A DNA stretch of 51,595 bases from Clostridia bacterium (GTDB taxonomy: Bacteria > Bacillota > Clostridia > Christensenellales > Pumilibacteraceae), in assembly GCA_017623455.1 (NCBI GenBank), contig JAGAPA010000027.1, positions 1 through 51,595 of the forward strand, written 5' to 3'. The notes beneath the pieces are model-generated. The model was not told where the DNA came from, did no database searches, and saw nothing but the letters and a program-made list of their open reading frames with translations. Positions 15,599-23,247 of this stretch are shown piece after piece. Made by a program: the position numbers and the translations under genes. Positions within the stretch are counted from its first letter, which is position 1. Every line of letters starts with the position of its first letter.

Positions 15599-16450
15599 AT
15601 GAAGATCAGCGAAATAAATCCGTATATCCGCTACGCGCGTCCGTCTGTTTTAAGTGAAAACGGACATTTATCGCTAAGAATTATTTATGACTACGAAATA
15701 ATTTATATCGAAAGAGGAAGCTTATCGCTATTTTATAACGGAAAGAATTACGAGTGTGGAGCAGGTGATTTTATTCTGCTATGCCCGGGTGTGGAGCATA
15801 GCTTTAAGGTTGGTAAGGGCGGAGTGTCGCAACCTCATATTCACTTTGACGTAACGCACACCAAAAACAGCGAGCGTATTCCCATATCGTTTAAGAACAA
15901 AGACGCAATGAGCGAGCAAGAAATATCGGATATTGCTCCAAACGTGTTTGAGGGCTATATAAGTTCTCCTATTATAAAAGTGGAAAACAAAGCCGAGTTT
16001 TTATCCGCGTTTTATAGGGTTGTGGCAACGGATAATAAGGATGACGACCTTTGCAAAAAAGGACTGTTAATTCAGCTTATTTCAGCTATTGCAAAGAACA
16101 ACTGCCCCGATATTTTTTCAAGCGAGGTTACTCAATCTCGGCTTGCAAGTCAAATCAAAGAGCATATAGATTCAGGCGCAGGGCTAAAGATGAGCTTGGA
16201 CGAATTTGCAAGCTTTTTTGCTTATAGTAAGTTTTATCTGGAAAAAATCTTTAACGACGAGTTTGGCGAAGGTATAGTGTCTTACCGCAATAAAAAGCGT
16301 ATGCAAACAGCGAAGCAAATGCTTAAAGAACATTCGGTAACGTACGTTGCTGACAATGCCGGCTACCAATCGGTATACGCGTTTTCAAGAGCCTATAAAA
16401 CCTTTTACGGAGCATCGCCAACTAAAGATAAAAAGGGTATTGACAGATAA
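15599..16450 (+). CDS. AraC family transcriptional regulator
   Basis: A 283-residue regulator, N-terminal cupin sensor (residues 1-160, with EIIYIERGSLSLFYNGKNY and GDFILLCPGVEHSF) and C-terminal double HTH (about residues 185-280). The first HTH is SLDEFASFFAYSKFYLEKIF; the second lies in VTYVADNAGYQSVYAFSRAYK and ends with FYGASP. The ATG at 15599 is preferred to the upstream one at 15539 because the latter overlaps the -10 box. The ribosome binding site is weak (GGGGT). It probably controls the divergent GH172 gene. A consensus promoter for the next gene lies within its last codons. Confidence 0.88.
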   Translation: MKISEINPYIRYARPSVLSENGHLSLRIIYDYEIIYIERGSLSLFYNGKNYECGAGDFILLCPGVEHSFKVGKGGVSQPHIHFDVTHTKNSERIPISFKNKDAMSEQEISDIAPNVFEGYISSPIIKVENKAEFLSAFYRVVATDNKDDDLCKKGLLIQLISAIAKNNCPDIFSSEVTQSRLASQIKEHIDSGAGLKMSLDEFASFFAYSKFYLEKIFNDEFGEGIVSYRNKKRMQTAKQMLKEHSVTYVADNAGYQSVYAFSRAYKTFYGASPTKDKKGIDR

Positions 16451-16468
16451 GGTTGCGTGTGCTATAAT
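16440..16468 (+). promoter_or_regulatory. Promoter of the zinc-ribbon protein gene
   Basis: Perfect TTGACA at 16440-16445, 17 bases and perfect TATAAT at 16463-16468. The -35 box overlaps the end of the AraC gene. Confidence 0.8.
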
Positions 16469-16499
16469 GTTAGTAACGATATGGAAAAGAGGTGTAAAA

Positions 16500-16907
16500 A
16501 TGTCTAAATTATTGAGATATAAATGTAAGACTTGTAACAAGGTAGAAGAGTATGACTCGGCAGATTTTTGTCCCAAATGCGGTAACAAATTCGTAAACAG
16601 CGAAGGAATGGTGCAAATTTACCGTATGGGTTCTCCCCTCGGTGTAGCCGTAGGTTATGGAATTTATATTAACGGCGAGCCGTACGGACATCTCGGCAAT
16701 ACCGAAACGACCCGTATTCCGCTTGCGTACGGCACATACAATTTCCACTTTACCTGCGGAATGACAAGAAAGTGCAAGGATGTCAGCATTACCCTTTCTC
16801 CCGAAAAGCCCAAAGCGTATATCAAAGCACGCATAAAAATGGGATTTTGGACAAACACTATTATTGCCGAAGAGGTAAGCGAAAGCGATATGCCGCCTAT
16901 CAAATAA
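16500..16907 (+). CDS. Small zinc-ribbon protein with a PEGA-like beta domain
   Basis: A 135-residue protein of unknown function. The N-terminus has a zinc ribbon with two CxxC pairs (CKTC at residues 9-12 and CPKCG near residue 24). The rest is a beta domain with GYGIYINGEPYGHLGNTE and IPLAYGTYNFHFTCG, the pattern of PEGA/DUF2846-like domains that hold an ING turn and a YxF strand. No signal peptide or membrane helix. The ATG at 16500 has a GAGGTG upstream; the longer upstream frame overlaps the AraC gene and the promoter and is rejected. Monocistronic. Confidence 0.75.
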   Translation: MSKLLRYKCKTCNKVEEYDSADFCPKCGNKFVNSEGMVQIYRMGSPLGVAVGYGIYINGEPYGHLGNTETTRIPLAYGTYNFHFTCGMTRKCKDVSITLSPEKPKAYIKARIKMGFWTNTIIAEEVSESDMPPIK

Positions 16908-16923
16908 GACTTCAAAAGAGATC

Positions 16924-16959
16924 AAAAACCGCAATACGTATATGCGTTTTGCGGTTTTT
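16924..16959. terminator. Bidirectional terminator
   Basis: An 11-bp perfect stem (16924-16934 with 16949-16959), with T tracts on both strands, between convergent genes. Confidence 0.85.
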
Positions 16960-16972
16960 CTTTATGCTTTTT

Positions 16973-18349
16973 TTAGATTTTCCTAAAGTCTTTTATGCGG
17001 TGGAACGTTTGATAGTTACTGTCGTGGAAAGAGTGCGCGTCGTTTATTGCCGTTCTGCACAAATATATTATATCGTCGCCGTCAAACTCAAAGTCCACGT
17101 ACTGAAAACCCACTTTCTCGGAGCTTTCGTGTCTATAGTCAAGTAGGTCCGTCGCTACTTCCCAATTATACAAATCGTCGGACACTAATAGTGAGAGAAG
17201 ATTGCGAGTAATAAGGTTATCCCAGTTATAAATACGAGTTGCTACGGAGTAGTATTTTTTGCTTACCTCGTCGTACTTTATCATAAACTTAGACATGTGA
17301 GCGGGGAAGGGAATAGTGCGATAGAAGGTGAGCTGAGCTTCGGGATTGTTTTTATCAACCTCGTAAGCAATCGCCTTGCCCTTTACGCCAAATCTCATTA
17401 CGTTAAGTAGCTTGTTTTCGGGCGAAACTACTATTGTGCCTTCAATCGTCATCATGCACAGCGGTTTGTCTTTAAGCTCCTCGTTAAATCTGTCAAACGG
17501 GCGTGGCTCGGTAAAGCTCCAATTTTCGGGAACGAGTAAATCGTCGCCTATGGCACAAGAGCCGACCATTGCGCTATGACACGTTTGTTTGTTGCCCCAA
17601 GCCCCCCACTCGAAAGTCGTATACAATCTGCCGTTATAAACAAGCTTATTTTGCGGATTGCAATGAATACCGTCATTGCCGTTTTTGCCGTTAGAACCGC
17701 GAAGTAAGCATACGGGCGCAGGGAACGTTTTTCCGCCGTCGGTAGACTTTGAAATCAATAAATCGCCGTATTCGGTAGAAGATGAAATCATATAAAGCTC
17801 GTTATTGTGGATAAACAGCTTGCCCCAAAAACAAGGCATAAGTTCGCTTACGTACTTCCAAGTTTCGCCGTTGTCGTCAGAGCGGAAAATGAGCGTTAGG
17901 TTTTGCGGATGTCCGCCGGCATAAAGGTCCATAGACGCAAGCAAGTATCCGTCGGGATGACGAACTAAAGAGGGAGAGCATAAATACCTTCCGGAAAACG
18001 CGTACGCTTCGTCGTCGGGATGTAAGTAATTTACGACAGTTCCCACACTTTTACCCGTTCTTGCAATACGTATGCGACTTTTTTTGTCATTACTCGTTAC
18101 GTAGAACTCATAATCAGTATTCGTTTCAAGATTTTCAATAACAAAATAATCGTCGTTTGTTTGACCGATTTTTATAAATTCGCCCTCATTACGCATGCGG
18201 TAGAAAATTTCAAAATTGCTAAAATTATCCTTTAGCCACTCAAAGCGTATAGAGTGCTCGTAAGGTACGACACGGCAAATATAGATATCTCCCACGTTGT
18301 ACAAAAACGGTCTGTAAGGCGCGTAACTCCACTTATTATATCCTTTCAT
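16973..18349 (-). CDS. Sialidase-like protein with an N-terminal FnIII domain
   Basis: A 458-residue protein. Residues 25-100 read as a fibronectin type III domain (SIRFEWLKDNFSNFEIFYR ... ENLETNTDYEFYVTS). The remainder is an exo-sialidase/BNR-type beta-propeller with Asp-boxes SDDNGETW and STDGGKTF and repeated blade segments (SPSLVRHPDGYLLASMD, KLVYNGRLYTTFEW). No signal peptide is seen, unlike most secreted sialidases, so it probably acts on imported glycosides or is a non-sialidase propeller hydrolase. It is monocistronic with its own promoter and a GGGAGG ribosome binding site. Together with the aldolase-sialidase fusion and GH172 gene it makes up a sugar-processing neighbourhood. Confidence 0.75.
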   Translation of the reverse strand: MKGYNKWSYAPYRPFLYNVGDIYICRVVPYEHSIRFEWLKDNFSNFEIFYRMRNEGEFIKIGQTNDDYFVIENLETNTDYEFYVTSNDKKSRIRIARTGKSVGTVVNYLHPDDEAYAFSGRYLCSPSLVRHPDGYLLASMDLYAGGHPQNLTLIFRSDDNGETWKYVSELMPCFWGKLFIHNNELYMISSSTEYGDLLISKSTDGGKTFPAPVCLLRGSNGKNGNDGIHCNPQNKLVYNGRLYTTFEWGAWGNKQTCHSAMVGSCAIGDDLLVPENWSFTEPRPFDRFNEELKDKPLCMMTIEGTIVVSPENKLLNVMRFGVKGKAIAYEVDKNNPEAQLTFYRTIPFPAHMSKFMIKYDEVSKKYYSVATRIYNWDNLITRNLLSLLVSDDLYNWEVATDLLDYRHESSEKVGFQYVDFEFDGDDIIYLCRTAINDAHSFHDSNYQTFHRIKDFRKI

Positions 18350-18403
18350 AAATTCCTCCCGATATAGGTTTTTAGTAGGTGAAAATCAGTTTTCTATTTT
18401 TAT

Positions 18404-18432
18404 ATTATATCATAACGTCGCTAAAAAATCAA
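18404..18432 (-). promoter_or_regulatory. Promoter of the FnIII-sialidase gene
   Basis: On the minus strand TTGATT (18432-18427), 17 bases and TATAAT (18409-18404). Confidence 0.65.
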
Positions 18433-18470
18433 TGTTCAAAACGGACAATATGATGTCAATTCCGGACAAG

Positions 18471-19190
18471 CTAAATCAGGAAAAGCCCCACAAGATAAAT
18501 CACAACGAGGTGCAACGGGTAGAAGATATAGAACATATACTTAAGCTTCTTAGTTCCGCGTTTTCCGTTGTAAAGGGCAAGAAGAGGGAGTGCAAGCAAC
18601 GCGTAAATCTGCACGCCCTGTATGTCTATAGCAAGCAGAATAAGCATTAATCCGCATGCGGCAAGCTTGCAGATTTTATTTGGCGCGTAGTAAATAAAAA
18701 CAGGTAACAGCATGTCAAGGTAGCCGTAGTCTATTTCAAAGCCCTGTTTTGAAAAAATTGTGGGCATAATAAATGCAACGAACGTTACGAATATAAGCAA
18801 TACGACACTAAGTACCACCTTAAAGACGTTAGCGTGCTTAATAATGCCGTCAATACTGAAAATCGTAATGATGGATAGAGAAAATGTAACGAGAATACTT
18901 TGATATAACGATTGCGTGGTAAAGTAAAATACGGCTTGACACAAAAGGGCAAGAGTGGCGATAAGCGGCAGGTAGCTTATACGGTTTTTCGTGTAATAGC
19001 ACCCCTCCGCGATCATGTACGCAAACAACGGCAAAGCAAGTCTTCCGATTATTCGCAAGCTTTCAAGGTCAGGGAAAAGCTCTACGCCTATATGATCAAT
19101 AAGCATAGACAGCATCGCAATTATTTTAAGTTGGTTGTTGCTAAAGCATCCTATTGTCTTTGAGGGCGCTTGCACGATAACGTTTGCCAT
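18471..19190 (-). CDS. TraX-like integral membrane protein
   Basis: A 239-residue multi-pass membrane protein of the TraX family (in F plasmids TraX acetylates pilin; chromosomal homologues are of unknown function). The family start LKIIAMLSMLIDHIGVELFP, then RIIGRLALPLFAYMIAEGCYYTKN, is clearly present. About seven or eight hydrophobic helices follow, ending FYIFYPLHLVVIYLVGLFLI, where the FYPLHL motif is shared with acyltransferase-3-like proteins. It has its own consensus promoter. There is no conjugation gene in the neighbourhood, so acylation of a surface polymer is the more likely role. Confidence 0.85.
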   Translation of the reverse strand: MANVIVQAPSKTIGCFSNNQLKIIAMLSMLIDHIGVELFPDLESLRIIGRLALPLFAYMIAEGCYYTKNRISYLPLIATLALLCQAVFYFTTQSLYQSILVTFSLSIITIFSIDGIIKHANVFKVVLSVVLLIFVTFVAFIMPTIFSKQGFEIDYGYLDMLLPVFIYYAPNKICKLAACGLMLILLAIDIQGVQIYALLALPLLALYNGKRGTKKLKYMFYIFYPLHLVVIYLVGLFLI

Positions 19191-19219
19191 AATTTCTCCA
19201 AAATCGATTATTATGCTTT

Positions 19220-19248
19220 ATTATATCACATAAACTATCAGTTATCAA
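19220..19248 (-). promoter_or_regulatory. Promoter of the TraX-like gene
   Basis: On the minus strand TTGATA (19248-19243), 17 bases and TATAAT (19225-19220). Confidence 0.7.
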
Positions 19249-19262
19249 CCTGTTTTATAAAA

Positions 19263-19308
19263 AAACTACGAACTAATAAAGCGTAAAAAACTTTATAGAT
19301 CGTAGTTT
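19263..19308 (-). terminator. Terminator of the TasA/GLUG protein gene
   Basis: A two-part stem (AAACTACGA with TCGTAGTTT and ATAAAG with CTTTAT, with a small internal loop) followed on the minus strand by a T-run. Confidence 0.75.
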
Positions 19309-19364
19309 AAGGGTTATGGTCATTTATTATTCCGTTTATTGTTTGAGTAATTTTAACTGCTTAA

Positions 19365-21245
19365 TTATTCTTTGGTAACAGTAACCGTTCCGTTGCCGTC
19401 GTCGTTAAGAACGTATCCGTCCATAATCTTAGCGAAGAATTCAGCGGAAGTGGTGGAGCAGTTTTTGAACGTTCCTCTTTCTGCCTCGCCTGCAAATCCT
19501 CCGATAATAGCGGTTGCACCGTCTGCTACGGTTACAGTACCTGTTGCGGAGCAATTAGTACATGTAAGGGGCATATTTCTGTTGCCACCGTCAGCATTGA
19601 TCGCGGTTGTAGAACCGATAAATCCGCCTGCTGTTGCACCGCCTGTTACAATATCAACGTCAGCACTGCAGCCGGTAAGCTTGTGACCGCCCTTACTGCT
19701 TTCGTTGTTGTTCCAGCCCGAGTCGGAGACGAATCCGCCAATAACCGCCGTCGTGCTTATAACGTTACTTGCATCGATTTTTCCCTCGGTCGTGCAGTTG
19801 TTTGCTATGGTGTGCGCGCCTGCATCACCGATAAATCCGCCAACGTCAACAGTTCCGCTTACAACGATATCAAGTCCGGTTACGTCACAGTTGTTGAACG
19901 TAGGCTGTCTGTGTCCTGTCTGAGTCTGACCTGTAAATCCGCCTACGGCACAATCTCCGTCTGTCTCGCTTACGGTAATCTTAAGCCCTTTAATATCAAC
20001 GTTATCAATGGAAAGATCTTGGTCCATATTGCCGGAGAATCCACCGATAAACTTAGCTCCGCCCGTAGCGTCGATTTCAAGGTTTTCAACGGTACAGTTG
20101 CTTGCGCTCGTCCAGTTGAAGTATCCGTAAATTCCGCCTACCCAAGCATCTTTATTGGCTGTGGTTACCTTGCAGTCTACGATATGAACGTTGTTAAGTA
20201 TGGAAGTATGACCGTTTGCTGCGAGAATACCGAAATACTGTTTGCTTGATGCCGTTCCTACAACGGAAGAGAGAGTAAGGTTCTTAACCGTTGCAGGGTA
20301 CTGACCGAGGTTCTGAATAAATCCCGCTCTGCCAGCACTTCCGTCAAGAGTGAAGTTGCTTACGGTGTGATCTCCGCCGTCAAACGTTCCCGAGAACTGC
20401 TTGATGGGTGTCCATTGATTACCGTCAAGGTTTATATTGTAATCAAGAACAACGGTTTTGCCTGAAAAAGTATTTCCGCTTGCCGAAAGAACACTTAATC
20501 CTGCCAATTCTTCTGCTGTGGAAAGGGTGAAGGTCTTGTCGGTTGTGTTGTACCAGGAGGTGTCCGCAGTTCCGTCCCAAACGTCTTCGGGTTCGGGGTA
20601 TTTGGCACCTGCGTCATAATTTTCGTCAAAACTGTCGCTCTCGGATGCAAGCTGCGTAGCCGCAAGGTATACGGAGAACGAAGAACCGATTTTAAGACCC
20701 TGATATTCGTTGCCTGCACTTTCCTGCATCTTGAGAACAAGAGTGATTGTATCGCTTGTCTTTGCTTCAAGTTCGCCTGCCGCGTCAAGATTTGCAAGAA
20801 CGTCTTTAAGCGTTCCTATCTTTTTATCAGCAGGTATGCTTGCTCTGTCTGTGATCTGTACTGCAGGGTCTGCGTAATATACGTCAATAACCTCTGCAAG
20901 CTTGGAAACCTCGCCGTCTGCAACGATGCTTATGTTGTATTTAAGTGCAAGCGTGCCAACGTTCGAAATTTTGATATGCCTTGCTTCAGCGTAGCCGGGC
21001 TCCCACTTGTCGTTATTGAACATGGGTCCTGCGGATGCGTCCGTCCAAGTAGCACTTGTAGGATCGGTTTTACCGTTAGCCCATTCCATAGTTACGTCAA
21101 GTGTTCCCGAAGCAATGATGTTGCCACTGCTCGTAACAGAGTCCGTAAACCAAGCGAAGGTCGTGCCTGCAAACATTGCAAGGCAAGCAAAAACAGATAC
21201 GATTGCCATAACCAAAGCTGATTTAATGCTTTTCCTTTTTGCCAT
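19365..21245 (-). CDS. Secreted TasA-type protein with SipW-dependent signal and GLUG repeats
   Basis: A 626-residue exported surface protein. Residues 1-45 carry the SipW-type signal, with the cleavage-site signature MFAGTTFAWFTDSVTSSGN followed by IIASGTLDVTMEW, as in TasA/camelysin matrix proteins. Residues up to about 210 form the TasA-like beta domain (WEPGYAEARHIKISNVGTLA). Residues about 225-620 hold GLUG-type beta-helix repeats, seen as a series of GGFxG turns (VGGFTGQT, VGGFIGDAG, IGGFVSDSG, AGGFIGST, IGGFAGEA). There is no LPXTG anchor. The start at 21245 has an AAGGAG 9 bases upstream; the longer frame is rejected. Neither a SipW peptidase nor a second matrix gene is in the window. 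Likely an adhesin or biofilm matrix protein. Confidence 0.85.
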   Translation of the reverse strand: MAKRKSIKSALVMAIVSVFACLAMFAGTTFAWFTDSVTSSGNIIASGTLDVTMEWANGKTDPTSATWTDASAGPMFNNDKWEPGYAEARHIKISNVGTLALKYNISIVADGEVSKLAEVIDVYYADPAVQITDRASIPADKKIGTLKDVLANLDAAGELEAKTSDTITLVLKMQESAGNEYQGLKIGSSFSVYLAATQLASESDSFDENYDAGAKYPEPEDVWDGTADTSWYNTTDKTFTLSTAEELAGLSVLSASGNTFSGKTVVLDYNINLDGNQWTPIKQFSGTFDGGDHTVSNFTLDGSAGRAGFIQNLGQYPATVKNLTLSSVVGTASSKQYFGILAANGHTSILNNVHIVDCKVTTANKDAWVGGIYGYFNWTSASNCTVENLEIDATGGAKFIGGFSGNMDQDLSIDNVDIKGLKITVSETDGDCAVGGFTGQTQTGHRQPTFNNCDVTGLDIVVSGTVDVGGFIGDAGAHTIANNCTTEGKIDASNVISTTAVIGGFVSDSGWNNNESSKGGHKLTGCSADVDIVTGGATAGGFIGSTTAINADGGNRNMPLTCTNCSATGTVTVADGATAIIGGFAGEAERGTFKNCSTTSAEFFAKIMDGYVLNDDGNGTVTVTKE

Positions 21246-21273
21246 TTTTTGTTTCTCCTTGTATAGATATTTG

Positions 21274-21298
21274 TTCATTGAATAATATATTCAGCGAA
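21274..21298. promoter_or_regulatory. Palindromic site 1 in the TasA/GLUG leader
   Basis: TTCATTGAAT-AATAT-ATTCAGCGAA. A 21-base stretch (21280-21300) recurs exactly in inverted orientation at 21409-21429. It sits just after the predicted transcription start. Confidence 0.6.
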
Positions 21299-21312
21299 CA
21301 TTTGTATTAAAA

Positions 21313-21341
21313 ATTATATCACTATACGCTTTTCGTGTCAA
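21313..21341 (-). promoter_or_regulatory. Promoter of the TasA/GLUG protein gene
   Basis: On the minus strand a perfect TTGACA (21341-21336), 17 bases and a perfect TATAAT (21318-21313). Confidence 0.8.
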
Positions 21342-21410
21342 CTAAATTTGACAATTTTTCTTTTTTATATAGATATTATTGCAATAAGATATTAAAAGCT
21401 ATGCTATTTG

Positions 21411-21435
21411 TTCGCTGAATATATTATTCGGCGAA
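21411..21435. promoter_or_regulatory. Palindromic site 2 upstream of the TasA/GLUG promoter
   Basis: TTCGCTGAAT-ATATT-ATTCGGCGAA, nearly perfect, about 70 bases upstream of the -35 box. With site 1 it could allow looping by a repressor. Confidence 0.6.
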
Positions 21436-21537
21436 TATTTTTTTGTGCAAATATTAAAATACAGCGAAATATTTTTTAATCAAAAGCCATATTTCTGACA
21501 AATTTTTAAGCTTATATAATACAAGTGCATAAAATAA

Positions 21538-21582
21538 TAAAAGTACCGTTTTGGCGCATACGTATTACGCTAAACGGTACTT
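21538..21582. terminator. Terminator of the AAA-FtsK-DnaE-like operon
   Basis: Long stem AAAAGTACCGTTT...AACGGTACTTTT with the GCG/CGC extension inside, T-rich on both sides. Confidence 0.75.
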
Positions 21583-21630
21583 TTTTAATGTTTTTTAGCA
21601 GGTTTTTTATTTTGGACACAAAAGGCCATA

Positions 21631-22530
21631 TTAAAAAATAGGATTTTGAATTAAACAAGCTATTACGTAAGTTTTAGAAACTGTATATTGTTTAATACGT
21701 TGTGTGTATAGCAAAAAATCCTTATTTTTTACTGTTGAAAGCTCAATTAGTTGTTCTTTATATAATAGGCGGTTGTTAGTTGAGTTTAGTAGTTTACAAA
21801 CCGTGTTATCTTCATTAAAAGGGAATATTTTGTCAATTTGAAAACCGAAAAGCTCAATTGTTTTATCAAGAATTTCACGTTGAGAGAAATTCTTATTTTC
21901 GACTTTTAAATCTGAAATTTCTAATATTGAAAAACTGTAAAATCCCAAATTGCAAAGGTCGTCTGTGCTAACTAAGGCTACGTAATCTTTGTATTTAGAA
22001 CCGTCTTCCATTGTAATAGAGTGTTCTTTAATTGATAAAGAAGGAGCGGTTTTTTTAGGGTAGGTAAAATACGTAGCAGAGTTGTTTGCCCCTTTTACGA
22101 AAAGAAAGTCATTGTATTTTAGATAAAGAAAGTTAAGAAGTTTTGCCTTCTCGCCCTTTTTGACGTAGAAGCAAATTGATGGCAACTTTGTGTTTAGATC
22201 GTTAAAATAGAACTTATGTGGTAAGTTGTAATGTAGAGAGTTTACTTTTGTAATTCCCAAAACGTAGTTAATAAATAAACTGTTTTCTTTACCATTCAAA
22301 AAATAATTTTCGCTTAAAAATTGCGTTACGTCCAAATTAAATAAAACAACGTTTTCCAATCTCCAACGTTTTATAAGATTAAGTTCGTTATCTAGTCTAT
22401 TTAATTCTTGAGAACTGAGCGTTTTAGAGTTTACTACTAAATTTAATACTTTTTCTAATTGCGTTTGGGGCTCGGCAGTATTAGAAGGTCGTGGCACGTT
22501 ATCAATTTGTTTTAAAACACGTAAATTCAT
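21631..22530 (-). CDS. Divergent DNA polymerase III alpha (DnaE) palm-like protein, catalytic residues lost
   Basis: A 299-residue soluble protein, last in a three-gene operon and 2 bases after the FtsK-like gene. Without a database I align it by eye to the DnaE palm. Residues 45-56 (RLDNELNLIKRW) match the RLEYEL.I helix. Residues 89-104 (YVLGITKVNSLHYNLP) match the YALGITxxDPLxYxLL segment and lead into KFYFN for ERFLN. Residues 180-200 (DDLCNLGFYSFSILEISDL) match the GLVKFDFLGLRTL strand, and DKIFPFNEDNTVCKLLNS matches IPLDDxxxFxLLxS. The catalytic PDxDxDF reads LPSICFY, and the third aspartate (KFDFLG) reads SFSILE. The GRGS loop is GKENS. The region between is shortened. So this looks like a non-catalytic palm relic, perhaps a structural or DNA-binding part. 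Homology is inferred, not computed. Confidence 0.6.
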   Translation of the reverse strand: MNLRVLKQIDNVPRPSNTAEPQTQLEKVLNLVVNSKTLSSQELNRLDNELNLIKRWRLENVVLFNLDVTQFLSENYFLNGKENSLFINYVLGITKVNSLHYNLPHKFYFNDLNTKLPSICFYVKKGEKAKLLNFLYLKYNDFLFVKGANNSATYFTYPKKTAPSLSIKEHSITMEDGSKYKDYVALVSTDDLCNLGFYSFSILEISDLKVENKNFSQREILDKTIELFGFQIDKIFPFNEDNTVCKLLNSTNNRLLYKEQLIELSTVKNKDFLLYTQRIKQYTVSKTYVIACLIQNPIF

Positions 22531-22532
22531 AA

Positions 22533-23234
22533 TTATCTCCTTTTGAGTGGGGTATTGATTTTTAGTTTAATAGGTTTATTTTCATTTAAATCAATATATA
22601 ACAATTCGCCTTTTTGTAATTTTTCCGCGCCTTTTTCATAAATTGCAAAAGAAGAGTCTACGCTGTTAGATAATTTGAAAGCAATTCGAGTGGGGATATT
22701 AGCGCTAATTTCGGGAGTAATAACGTTAGGGAAAATGCGTTGAGTTGCAATAATTATATGTATACCCGCGCCGTGCCCTTTTCTAACAAGTTCAGATAAA
22801 AGACTTTGTATTTTGTTTTCGTGTTTACAATCAACAGCGCCAATTTCGTCGATAACTACTATTATTCTATCTAATTTTGCGTTTGTAGATTCGTTGAATT
22901 TGTCAATATTTACAACCCCATGTTGAGAAAACAAGTCGTATCTTTTATTCATTTCTGAAACCAAAGATAAAAAAGAAGAAAGTGTATTATAATAATGATT
23001 AATTTTAACGTGTGAAGAAAATTCGCTAAAATCTGTTGCTTTGCAATTTATTAAGGAAATTTTGACGGAAGTTTGTAAATAATTGTCAATTAAATACCTA
23101 ATAATATCGTTTGTTAAAACCGACTTTCCCGAGCCTGTTTTTCCTAAAATCAATATATGCGGAGCTTTATTTATGGCGCACATGAAAAGTTTGTTGTTTT
23201 TCATTATTCCAATTGGAACGTTAATATTTTTCAT
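22533..23234 (-). CDS. Minimal FtsK/SpoIIIE-type DNA translocase ATPase
   Basis: A 233-residue ATPase that keeps only the FtsK motor core. Walker A is GKTGSGKS at residues 31-38, preceded by the family signature APHILIL. Walker B is IIVVIDEI at residues 124-131. IIATQR (161-166), NIPTRIAFKLSNSVDSS and GAEKLQKGELLY (202-213) are typical FtsK/SpoIIIE motifs. There are no membrane helices and no C-terminal gamma winged helix, so sequence-directed septal translocation is unlikely; instead it probably moves or remodels DNA in the cytoplasm. It lies 13 bases after the AAA+/M41 gene and 2 bases before the DnaE-palm-like gene, so the three act together. Confidence 0.85.
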   Translation of the reverse strand: MKNINVPIGIMKNNKLFMCAINKAPHILILGKTGSGKSVLTNDIIRYLIDNYLQTSVKISLINCKATDFSEFSSHVKINHYYNTLSSFLSLVSEMNKRYDLFSQHGVVNIDKFNESTNAKLDRIIVVIDEIGAVDCKHENKIQSLLSELVRKGHGAGIHIIIATQRIFPNVITPEISANIPTRIAFKLSNSVDSSFAIYEKGAEKLQKGELLYIDLNENKPIKLKINTPLKRR

Positions 23235-23247
23235 AAGATATAATCCT

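Larger units (their letters stand above)
21246..21630. other. Regulatory intergenic space with paired palindromes
   Basis: 385 bases without a gene. It contains the leader and promoter of the TasA/GLUG gene, two palindromic sites, and the terminator of the DnaE-palm-like gene. The middle part is AT-rich with no further structure that I can see. Confidence 0.7.

Noticed and set aside
18432-18650. A 72-residue plus-strand frame opposite the end of the TraX-like gene
   Set aside because: Overlaps a conserved membrane protein and the promoter of the sialidase-like gene, and has no ribosome binding site.
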